Positions 6,981-13,760 of a DNA stretch of 17,093 nucleotides are shown piece by piece. Every line of letters starts with the position of its first letter. The stretch's first letter is position 1. The DNA is from JBGTBD01 sp041749475 (lineage in GTDB: Bacteria > Pseudomonadota > Alphaproteobacteria > Rickettsiales > UBA998). The notes under the pieces are model-generated. The model saw only the letters and a list, made by a program, of their open reading frames with translations. It was not told the DNA's origin and did not search any database. The position numbers and the translations under genes were made by a program. The stretch spans positions 1 to 17,093 of the forward strand of contig JBGTBD010000024.1 in assembly GCA_041749475.1 (NCBI GenBank), written 5' to 3'.

Positions 6981-7805
6981 TTAGTTCATACGGACACGCA
7001 AACCGCACGCCGGGGCGTTCGCGAAGGCTTCCGTCGTGGTGTTATAGGGGTTACCCGTCACGTTGGACACGCAGACTGCAGCTGCTGGAACAGCCGCAGT
7101 AGCCGCCACGTTCAGTGCCGTACCCGCTACTGCCTGTGCCCGGGAAGTGCCGGTCAGGGGAACGCCGTCATCGGTTTTCTGATCGAGGTTCAGCGTTTCC
7201 TGCGGTGTCAGTGCAGCCGTTAAGGTCGGTGCACCAGCCGCGATCTGTGTAATACCGGTGATCTGGTAGAAGTTATAGCCTTGCGATGCATACACCGTGA
7301 TGTAATTCCCTCGTCCCAGACGCGCTTCGGGGAGGAATTGTTTCACCCCGTCCGTACCCAGTGCAGCACCGGGGTTGGCTTGCGCATCAGTCGCGGTGAC
7401 GAAGGATCCGTCCAGCATCCCTACAAAGTTCAGATCACGCCAGACGAGCGCGGTCTCACCGCCCACGATACTGACGAAGGTGGTGGGGGTGGTCGTACCG
7501 AAGCCATCGATCATCGAGTTTCCATCACCGGAACCCATACCGCCGCCACGCGCCGTCATACCCGCTGCGGCTGCAGCATCGGCATTGATATCGCCGGGAA
7601 GGAACTGATATTTATCGCGGAAGGTATTCATCGCCGCGTTCAGCGACCCGATTTGGCTGACCGTAGAGCGGATTTCCGCCGCCTTGATCATGTCCTGACC
7701 GACCAGAATCCCGCCGACGATGAGACCGATGATGACCAGCACGATGGATAATTCCACCAGCGTGAAGCCCTGTTCCTGTTGTTTTGATTGATGTATATGT
7801 GTCAT
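6981..7805 (-). CDS. Type IV pilin-like protein, second of a tandem pair
   Basis: The 274-residue product has a 13-residue hydrophilic leader ending in Gly (QEQG) followed by the prepilin peptidase site and hydrophobic helix FTLVELSIVLVIIGLIVGG, with Glu at mature position 5. The mature globular part has FRDKYQFLPGDI, then glycine-rich loops, TALVWRDLNFVGMLDGSFVTA, LGRGNYITVY and LTPQETLNLDQKTDDGVPLTG. Two Cys close to the C-terminus (AVCVSN and PACGLRVRMN) could form the disulfide loop usual in pilins. It would be processed and methylated by a PilD-like peptidase and assembled into a type IV pilus or a type II-like pseudopilus; no assembly genes are in this window. The ATG has GGGAGA upstream and starts 21 bp after its paralogue's stop, so the two are cotranscribed. 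Whether it is the major or a minor subunit is not decidable here. Confidence 0.88.
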   Translation of the reverse strand: MTHIHQSKQQEQGFTLVELSIVLVIIGLIVGGILVGQDMIKAAEIRSTVSQIGSLNAAMNTFRDKYQFLPGDINADAAAAAGMTARGGGMGSGDGNSMIDGFGTTTPTTFVSIVGGETALVWRDLNFVGMLDGSFVTATDAQANPGAALGTDGVKQFLPEARLGRGNYITVYASQGYNFYQITGITQIAAGAPTLTAALTPQETLNLDQKTDDGVPLTGTSRAQAVAGTALNVAATAAVPAAAVCVSNVTGNPYNTTTEAFANAPACGLRVRMN

Positions 7806-7826
7806 GTGATTCTCCCTGAATTCGGA

Positions 7827-8681
7827 TTAATTAAAGCGTACACGAAGGCTACATGCAGGTGAGTTCGAGTTCGCCTCTGCTGTGTTCACGCCCGCGCCGG
7901 CTGCTGTGTTATATTCCCCGCCGGACGCTAGTGCAGTCGCGTTGATACAGCTACCGATGGTTACCGTACCCACTACCGTATATGCGTTGTTCAGACCACC
8001 GGTGCTTTGCATAGCGCGTGTGGAACCTGTTTGCGGACGCCCGTCATCCAGTTTCTGATCCAGATTCAATGCTTCCTGCGGTGTCAGAGCTGCGACCTGC
8101 GTCGGCACACCCGTCGCCTGTACAATCGCCGTCATCCCAAGAATCTGGTAATAATTAACCCCAGCCGTGGAATAGACGGTGATGTAATTACCTCGACCGA
8201 GATTCGCTTCCGGAAGGTAGAGTTTCACCAAGTTCCCGGTAGTGGCCGCAGTGGGCATGGTGTTGGTAATGGCCGCCCCATCCACTGCGGTGACGTAGGA
8301 GCCGTCAAGCATCCCCATCTGGTTCAGGTCACGCCAGACCAGCAGGGTTTCTCCCGCAATAATCGTAGCCCCACCATAGCCTTCGATCAGGCTGTTACCG
8401 TTACCGCGGCCCGGAAGGGGTGCGCGATCAACGAGACCCGCAGCGTTCGCCGCTGCATCCATTATATCCCCAGGCAGATAACGATATTTGTCGCGAAAGG
8501 TGTTCATGGCGGAGTTGTAGGACCCGATCTGGCTGACCGTGGAGCGGATTTCTGCCGCCTTGATCATGTCCTGACCCACAAGTATCCCGCCGACGATAAG
8601 GCCGATGATCACGAGCACGATGGATAATTCCACCAGCGTGAAGCCCTGTTCCTGTATTCTCTGTTGCTTGATGTGTTCCAT
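7827..8681 (-). CDS. Type IV pilin-like protein, first of a tandem pair
   Basis: The 284-residue product is a paralogue of the downstream pilin. Its 13-residue leader (MEHIKQQRIQEQG) precedes FTLVELSIVLVIIGLIVGG. From residue 10 to 54 the two proteins are identical, and in the middle they share blocks (LVWRDLN.MGMLDGSYVTA, LGRGNYITVY, ALTPQEALNLDQKLDDGRP), while the loops and the region before the last Cys differ. The ending is PACSLRVRFN, with another Cys at GSCINAT, again suggesting a C-terminal disulfide loop. The start at 8681 is supported by a strong AGGAGG upstream (8690-8695). It is the first gene of the two-gene unit, with an AT-rich 287-bp upstream region. Confidence 0.88.
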   Translation of the reverse strand: MEHIKQQRIQEQGFTLVELSIVLVIIGLIVGGILVGQDMIKAAEIRSTVSQIGSYNSAMNTFRDKYRYLPGDIMDAAANAAGLVDRAPLPGRGNGNSLIEGYGGATIIAGETLLVWRDLNQMGMLDGSYVTAVDGAAITNTMPTAATTGNLVKLYLPEANLGRGNYITVYSTAGVNYYQILGMTAIVQATGVPTQVAALTPQEALNLDQKLDDGRPQTGSTRAMQSTGGLNNAYTVVGTVTIGSCINATALASGGEYNTAAGAGVNTAEANSNSPACSLRVRFN

Positions 8682-8968
8682 GGATTTTTCCTCCTGTTGT
8701 TTATTCCCGAAAACTGAAGGCCAGTCATGTTAGGAATCGTAGCTTGAATATATCAACCGAAGGCTTAACAAACTGCTTACAATGCACTATTTTCAAAGGT
8801 GAGCAGCGATTTTGTGTGATATGATTAACGACCTGTTGCAGTTATGCTCATGTCACTGATTTTTATGTTTAATTTTGTTATCATTTTTTAATGATGAGTC
8901 ATTGTTTTGTAAAGTGATTACTCAAAGAACCGCTTTTAGCGAAAATAAGTATTAATCTTGCAGAAAAA
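8682..8968. other. AT-rich upstream region of the pilin operon
   Basis: No gene is seen in these 287 bp between the Nudix-like gene and the pilin pair. They are markedly AT-rich compared with the flanks and must contain the pilin promoter, but I could not find a convincing sigma-70 or sigma-54 element. A small dyad AATGA TGAG TCATT lies at 8890-8903. A short G/C stem (CCCCC 8974-8978 with GGGGG 8989-8993) at the extreme end of the Nudix-like gene, followed on the minus strand by a T-run, is a weak terminator candidate. Confidence 0.4.
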
Positions 8969-9691
8969 CTACAACCCCCTACGGGATGGGGGAATAATAT
9001 CAGGTATTTTTTCCAATAGTTCGGATGCAGCCATGATGATGGGCAGATAGCCCTTCTTGAACTGATCCAGCCGGGGAGTGGGATCCGGGCAAGCCTTCGC
9101 TTTTTTCTGGATTTCGGGTAACGTGTGCCATGCCACTACGTTGCTATCATTTGCCCTGTTGGGAATCAGGTCGGGATTCTTCACTTCCACCAGATGCAAG
9201 TCGATGCCGTAAGTTTTATATTTTACAACCCCACACTCAATCCAACGCGTAATATTCTCGGGCTTCAAACCCAACTCGTCCTGCGCTTCGGACAGGGCGG
9301 TTCTGGCTGGATGTTCAATAAGATGGCCTAGTTCTACCGCTCGCTTCCACTCACCCTCTTCACGTAAGTCATAGAGACCCGTTTTCGGGTCGATGGCTCG
9401 GGGTGTCCCGCGTGCCATTTGAAAAGGGAAGATTTCCCCTTCGTCTACCGTTTTAGTCGGTTTCGGCGAGGCCAATAATAAATGCAGTCCGTCTTTATCG
9501 CGAAAGTACGGCAGAATACCTACTTTACAATATTTTATAGTTGGATGCGGAGGCGTATAGGGAAAAGAGCGTAATGGAGCAAAAGCCTCTCCAGCAATGC
9601 GCTCGGCCGCTGCACGGGGAAGATAACTCGCATTCATATCAAGCCCTGACCCCATCAGGTCGGAGGGGGGTTTGCCGTACATAGGTCTCAT
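8969..9691 (-). CDS. Nudix-like hydrolase, degenerate Nudix box
   Basis: The 240-residue protein contains a Nudix-like segment E-x7-S-E-A-Q-D-E-L-G-L at residues 126-142 (GHLIEHPARTALSEAQDELGL). The spacing Glu, seven residues, then xExxxExGx matches the canonical box, but Arg is replaced by Ser 134 and the early Gly is shifted. Preceding strands (KVGILPYF, GLHLLLASPKP) and a FPF-containing loop fit a Nudix fold. Metal-binding acidic residues of the box (E135, D138, E139) are kept, so pyrophosphohydrolase activity is possible; the substrate is unknown. Its ATG overlaps the stop of the acyl-CoA dehydrogenase gene by one base (TAATG), indicating translational coupling. A CoA-derivative substrate would suit that context but is speculation. 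Confidence 0.6.
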   Translation of the reverse strand: MRPMYGKPPSDLMGSGLDMNASYLPRAAAERIAGEAFAPLRSFPYTPPHPTIKYCKVGILPYFRDKDGLHLLLASPKPTKTVDEGEIFPFQMARGTPRAIDPKTGLYDLREEGEWKRAVELGHLIEHPARTALSEAQDELGLKPENITRWIECGVVKYKTYGIDLHLVEVKNPDLIPNRANDSNVVAWHTLPEIQKKAKACPDPTPRLDQFKKGYLPIIMAASELLEKIPDIIPPSRRGL

Positions 9692-11472
9692 TATGCAATA
9701 TCCGCTTCCATAAGTGTTTTAGAGCCTGCCGTGAGGGATGACAAGAGGGAGATGGTTTGCGGCAGGATGCGTTGCATGTAGAAGCGGGCGGAAGCGAGTT
9801 TCTGGGTGTAGAACACGGCGTCGCCTTCTTTATTCTCCAGTTTTTCTAAGGCGATGGCGGCTTGTTTGGCCCAGATGCTGCCGAATACGACCCACGCGAA
9901 CATGCGCTGGTATTCCACGGCGGCGGCGCCGGCATCGTTGGGGTTAGAAAGTCCCGCTTTGGCGAGCCAGAGGGAGGCTTGCTGGAGGTAGCCCACATGT
10001 TTTTCCAGCGGCTTGATGAATTCTTTCATCGCCGGATTCTGTTGATGTTGCTCGATAAATGCCATCAATGGATGGAAATAGCTGCGCAGATGGCGGCCAT
10101 ACTCATGCGCCAGTTTGCGCCCCACCAAATCCATCGCCTGCACGCCGTTCGTGCCTTCATAGATCATGGTGATACGAGCGTCACGGACATACTGTTCCGC
10201 CCCGTATTCCCGGATATAGCCATATCCGCCATAGCATTGCAGGGCGAGGCTGGCCATCTCGAAACCCATGTCGGTGAGGTGGGATTTGAGGATGGGGGTC
10301 ATCAGCTGGACGATATGGTCGGCCTCTTCCCGCGCTTCTTTATCAGGGTGGCGATGCGATAGATCGTAATTGAGCGCAGTTTCCAGAATCAACGCGCGGC
10401 CCGCTTCGGCGATGACGCGCTGGGTCATCAGCATACGGCGGACATCGGGGTGGACGGTGATGGGGTCGGCTGGCTTGTCGGGATATTTTGCCCCCGTCAG
10501 GGCACGGCCTTGCAGACGTTCCGTCGTATAAGCAAGCGCATTCTGATAGGCGACTTCGATGATGCCCTGCCCTTGCACACCGACATAGATGCGCGCGGAG
10601 TTCATCATCGCAAACATGGCAGGTAACCCGCGATGCGGTTCGCCGATCAGGTAGCCGATGGCTCCGTCAAAATTCATGACGCAAGTGGATGAGCCGTGCA
10701 GACCCATCTTATGTTCGATGCCGCTGCAATTTACCGCGTTGCGTTCACCCAGCGTACCATCCTCATTGACCATGATTTTGGGTACGAGGAACAAGGAAAT
10801 CCCGCGCGTGCCCGATGGTGCGCCGGGGAGTTTGGCAAGTACGAGGTGGAGAATGTTCTCGGAAATATCCTGTTCGCCCGAGGAGATGAAAATCTTGGTT
10901 CCGGTGATAGCGTACGTGTCGTCGCCCTGGGGTTCCGCCTTGGTGCGGATGAGGCCGAGATCGGTTCCGGCTTGCGGTTCGGTCAAATCCATCACCCCTG
11001 TCCATTCGCCGGAGACGAGTTTGGGCATGAAGCGGGGTTTCAGGGATTCGGGGCAGTATTTTTCCATCAGGTTATAGGCACTGTGGGAAAGGCCGGGGGT
11101 GAGGCCGAAGGAGAGGTTGGCCGAGCAGATCATCTCGGTCATTGGCATGTTCAATACTTCCGGCAAGCCTTGCCCGCCCCATTCGGGGTTACAGGTGAAG
11201 GACGGCCAGCCGCCCTGGACATAGGTCGCGTACGCCTCCTTGAATCCTTTGGGCATGGTGACGCTGCCATTTTCGAACTTGCAGCCTTCTTCGTCCCCCG
11301 ATTGATTCAGGGGAAACAGTACGCCTTCACAGAGTTTCGCGCCCTCTTCCAGTAAAGCCGGAGCGAGTTCCGCCGCTTCGGGAAATCCTTGGACATCCTT
11401 GTATTGGGCGATGTCCAGATAGTCGTTCAGCAGGAACAGGAAATCGGCGAGTGGGGCTTTATAGGTAGGCAT
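9691..11472 (-). CDS. Acyl-CoA dehydrogenase (DmdC-like, C-terminal extension type)
   Basis: The 593-residue flavoprotein has the order N-terminal helical domain (about 1-155), middle beta domain (WTGVMDLTEPQAGTDLG at 158-173, then ITGTKIFISSGE), C-terminal helical domain, and an extra C-terminal domain (after about 465) as in PF12806-containing acyl-CoA dehydrogenases. The expected catalytic Glu is E439 in MIYEGTNGVQAMDLVGRKL. It introduces the alpha-beta double bond into an acyl-CoA, passing electrons to electron transfer flavoprotein. The length is that of the long-type enzymes such as DmdC, so the natural substrate could be a fatty acyl-CoA or methylmercaptopropionyl-CoA; sequence alone does not decide. 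The ATG at 11472 has GGAGAG six bases upstream. It is the first gene of a unit with the Nudix-like gene. A dyad lies just upstream. Confidence 0.93.
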   Translation of the reverse strand: MPTYKAPLADFLFLLNDYLDIAQYKDVQGFPEAAELAPALLEEGAKLCEGVLFPLNQSGDEEGCKFENGSVTMPKGFKEAYATYVQGGWPSFTCNPEWGGQGLPEVLNMPMTEMICSANLSFGLTPGLSHSAYNLMEKYCPESLKPRFMPKLVSGEWTGVMDLTEPQAGTDLGLIRTKAEPQGDDTYAITGTKIFISSGEQDISENILHLVLAKLPGAPSGTRGISLFLVPKIMVNEDGTLGERNAVNCSGIEHKMGLHGSSTCVMNFDGAIGYLIGEPHRGLPAMFAMMNSARIYVGVQGQGIIEVAYQNALAYTTERLQGRALTGAKYPDKPADPITVHPDVRRMLMTQRVIAEAGRALILETALNYDLSHRHPDKEAREEADHIVQLMTPILKSHLTDMGFEMASLALQCYGGYGYIREYGAEQYVRDARITMIYEGTNGVQAMDLVGRKLAHEYGRHLRSYFHPLMAFIEQHQQNPAMKEFIKPLEKHVGYLQQASLWLAKAGLSNPNDAGAAAVEYQRMFAWVVFGSIWAKQAAIALEKLENKEGDAVFYTQKLASARFYMQRILPQTISLLSSLTAGSKTLMEADIA

Positions 11473-11485
11473 AATCTCTCCATTT

Positions 11486-11504
11486 CCTCTGATACTATCA
11501 GGGG
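11486..11504. promoter_or_regulatory. Dyad upstream of acyl-CoA dehydrogenase gene
   Basis: CTGATA C TATCAG (11489-11501) is a perfect 13-bp inverted repeat, extended by CCT/GGG to a 19-bp near-perfect dyad. It ends 13 bp before the start codon at 11472, a position suiting an operator or a 5' leader hairpin. Beta-oxidation genes are often controlled by TetR- or GntR-type repressors binding such sites, but no specific regulator can be named. Confidence 0.45.
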
Positions 11505-11539
11505 TTACCTTAATATTCTGTTAGGACACGCCCGGCCTG

Positions 11540-11598
11540 CGCTGCTGCGCCGCAGCGATTTCCCTTGAACGAAGAAATAAAGGCGCTTAAGAGAGCGC
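11540..11598. other. Hairpins in the divergent acyl-CoA dehydrogenase/permease region
   Basis: Two small inverted repeats lie here: CGCTGC / GCAGCG (11540-11545 and 11552-11557) and GCGCT / AGCGC (11583-11587 and 11594-11598). They may affect transcription of either divergent gene. No clear sigma-70 promoter is visible for the dehydrogenase gene. Confidence 0.25.
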
Positions 11599-11661
11599 GC
11601 ATACGACGTTTCCAATCATCACCGACTGAGTGACCCACGTCCCCTTTTAAACATTATATAT

Positions 11662-13638
11662 ATGATCGTCAGCATTCAGAAGCTCAAGCATTTCCTGCTT
11701 GGAGCGCCGCTCGACCCGCTCGGGACCGATACGCGCCGCCATCTCGCCCTTGTCACCTTCATGGCATGGGTGGGGTTAGGCGCGGACGGGATATCCTCGG
11801 CTAACTACGGGCCGGAAGAAGCCTTCCTCGCGCTGGGCGATCATACGCAGATGGCCATCTTCCTTGCCCTCATTACGGGAGTGACGGTCTTCCTCATCGC
11901 GGCGGCGTACACGCAAATCATCGAACTCTTCCCCGGTGGCGGCGGCGGATACCGCGTCGCTTATACATTGCTCGGCCCCCGCTGCGGGCTGGTCGCGGGG
12001 TCGGCGCTGCTGATCGATTACGTGCTGACCATTGCCATCTCGGTCGCCAGCGGGGCGGATGCGCTATTTAGTCTCCTACCCCTGGACTTCCAGCCTTATA
12101 AATTATGGATGGGGTATGGCTGTATTTTCTTGCTGTGCTATCTCAATCTGCGTGGGATGAAAGAGTCCATCACCTTCCTGATTCCTATTTTCTTCGGGTT
12201 TCTACTCACTCATAGCGTATTGATCGTCTACGGTATCGTGGGCCACGCAGAAGGCTTGACGACCCTGATTCCCGAAGCCATCCACGAGACTCAGGAAACG
12301 GTGCTGGAGCTGGGATGGATTCCCCTTCTCGCCCTCTTCTTTAAAGCCTTCTCACTGGGGGGCGGAACCTATACGGGACTGGAGGCTATTTCCAACAGCG
12401 TCCACAATCTGGCGGAACCACGTGTGAGAACAGGCAAGGCGACCATGTGGTGCGTCGCCTTTTCGCTCGCCTTCATGGCGATGGGGATTATTCTTTTATA
12501 CCTGTTATGGGGCGCGAAGCATGTGGACGGGCAGACGCTGAACGCCACCGTGTTCACCAGTATCACGGCGGACTGGACGCTGGGGGGTATCTCGCTCTCG
12601 CAACCCGTCGTCACCATCGCGATGATCTGCGCGGCAGGTCTGTTGTTCGTCGCGGCCAACACAGGCTTCCTCGCCGGGCCTGCCGTACTCGCCAACCTCG
12701 CGCTTGACCGCTGGATGCCGACGTTGTTCAGCCTTCTTTCCAGCCGCCTCGTCACCAAAAACGGTATCCTGCTGATGGGCCTCTCGGCGATGATCGCGCT
12801 CTACATCACGCAAGGCGATGTCAGTACGCTTGTCATCCTTTATAGTATCAACGTGTTCCTCACCTTCACGCTGTCGCTGGCGGGGTTGACGCGCCATCGC
12901 TGGCGGGAGCGGAAGAATATCCGCATCTGGCCGAAGCTTATCATCGCCTTCGTGGCCTTCTTCGTCTGTGCCTCTATCCTCACCATTACGCTTCTGGAAA
13001 AATTCACCAGCGGGGGGTGGATCACCGTGCTGGTCACCAGCGTGCTCATCCTCATTGGCTTGCTCATCCACCGCCATTATGTGCATGTGCAGCAGCAGGT
13101 GGATGATATGGAACATCTGCTCACCGACGCGATGCAGTGTGACACGACGCGCTGTCAGGACGCCATCCCGCCGATGAACAAAAAAGACCCAACTGCCATC
13201 TTCCTCGTCAGTGGCGCGAGCGCTACGGGAATGCATACCTTCCTCTGGGTGCAGCGCATCTTCCCCAAGGTGTTTAAGAACTTCCTGTTCGTCAGCGTCG
13301 GCGAGATCGATTCGGATGAATTGGCCGACCAATCACGCTGGCGGCAGATGCGGCGCGATACGAAGAAGATGCTGAAGCGGTACGTAGAGTTTTGCCAGCG
13401 TCGCGGCTTGCCGAGCGACTACCATGTGGCGTACGGAACGGACTCCATCAAGGAGCTGACCACACTGAGCAACATGCTAGTCAAGGAATACCCCAACGCC
13501 ATCTTCTTCGCGACGCGCCTCATCTTCAAGAACGATAATTTCTTCATCCAGATGCTGCACAACCAGGGCGCATATCTGATGCAGCGCCGTATGCATCAAA
13601 AGGGCCGGACGATGATCATCCTGCCGATGAATTTGTAG
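11662..13638 (+). CDS. KimA-like APC-superfamily permease with cytosolic C-terminal domain
   Basis: The 658-residue protein has about 12 transmembrane helices (to about residue 475) and a soluble C-terminal domain of about 165 residues resembling a universal-stress-like fold (DPTAIFLVSGASATG, FLFVSVGEID, TMIILPMNL). Compared from memory with Bacillus KimA (YdaO), it keeps the same spaced residues: ADGISSANYG (D42, Y49), LLIDYVLTIAISVASGAD (D119, T123, S127) and the FPGGGGGY loop near 90-97. In KimA the equivalent positions bind potassium. Potassium/proton symport is thus plausible; an amino-acid permease role is the alternative. The ATG at 11662 lacks a Shine-Dalgarno sequence and directly follows TATATAT, so translation may be leaderless or the true start may be a little downstream. 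It stands alone, divergent from the acyl-CoA dehydrogenase gene and convergent with the polymerase gene. Confidence 0.8.
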   Translation: MIVSIQKLKHFLLGAPLDPLGTDTRRHLALVTFMAWVGLGADGISSANYGPEEAFLALGDHTQMAIFLALITGVTVFLIAAAYTQIIELFPGGGGGYRVAYTLLGPRCGLVAGSALLIDYVLTIAISVASGADALFSLLPLDFQPYKLWMGYGCIFLLCYLNLRGMKESITFLIPIFFGFLLTHSVLIVYGIVGHAEGLTTLIPEAIHETQETVLELGWIPLLALFFKAFSLGGGTYTGLEAISNSVHNLAEPRVRTGKATMWCVAFSLAFMAMGIILLYLLWGAKHVDGQTLNATVFTSITADWTLGGISLSQPVVTIAMICAAGLLFVAANTGFLAGPAVLANLALDRWMPTLFSLLSSRLVTKNGILLMGLSAMIALYITQGDVSTLVILYSINVFLTFTLSLAGLTRHRWRERKNIRIWPKLIIAFVAFFVCASILTITLLEKFTSGGWITVLVTSVLILIGLLIHRHYVHVQQQVDDMEHLLTDAMQCDTTRCQDAIPPMNKKDPTAIFLVSGASATGMHTFLWVQRIFPKVFKNFLFVSVGEIDSDELADQSRWRQMRRDTKKMLKRYVEFCQRRGLPSDYHVAYGTDSIKELTTLSNMLVKEYPNAIFFATRLIFKNDNFFIQMLHNQGAYLMQRRMHQKGRTMIILPMNL

Positions 13639-13649
13639 GGGTTTCTGTT

Positions 13650-13730
13650 GACTATCCACTGCGTGGATAGTCGTCACGCGCCATCAGGCGCGGCGCGCGG
13701 TCGCGCTTGCCGATTCACCTTGTGAATCGG
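13650..13730. repeat. Cluster of four consecutive hairpins between convergent genes
   Basis: Four inverted repeats follow one another with gaps of only 1-5 bp: GACTATCCAC-TGC-GTGGATAGTC (13650-13672), GCGCC-ATCA-GGCGC (13678-13691), GCGCG-CGGT-CGCGC (13693-13706) and CCGATTCAC-CTT-GTGAATCGG (13710-13730). All arms are perfect. The two outer ones share the pattern CAC-three bases-GTG. There is no T-tract after any of them, so they are not ordinary intrinsic terminators. They lie between the permease stop and the polymerase stop, which suits a REP/BIME-like element that blocks read-through or protects mRNA 3' ends. Confidence 0.75.
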
Positions 13731-13760
13731 ATTGGTGGCTTCTTTCACCGTTTGTAAAAA

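Noticed and set aside
8007..8627. 206-aa plus-strand open frame opposite the pilin gene (and a similar one at 7281-7751)
   Set aside because: Both are antisense shadows of the paralogous pilins; their similarity to each other just mirrors the pilin similarity.
8682..8830. Sigma-54 promoter for the pilin operon
   Set aside because: No GG/GC pair with the -24/-12 spacing was found on the minus strand upstream of 8681.
12505..13332. 275-aa minus-strand open frame inside the permease gene
   Set aside because: Charged low-quality composition rich in His, Arg, Asp and Glu, entirely antisense to the well-supported permease.
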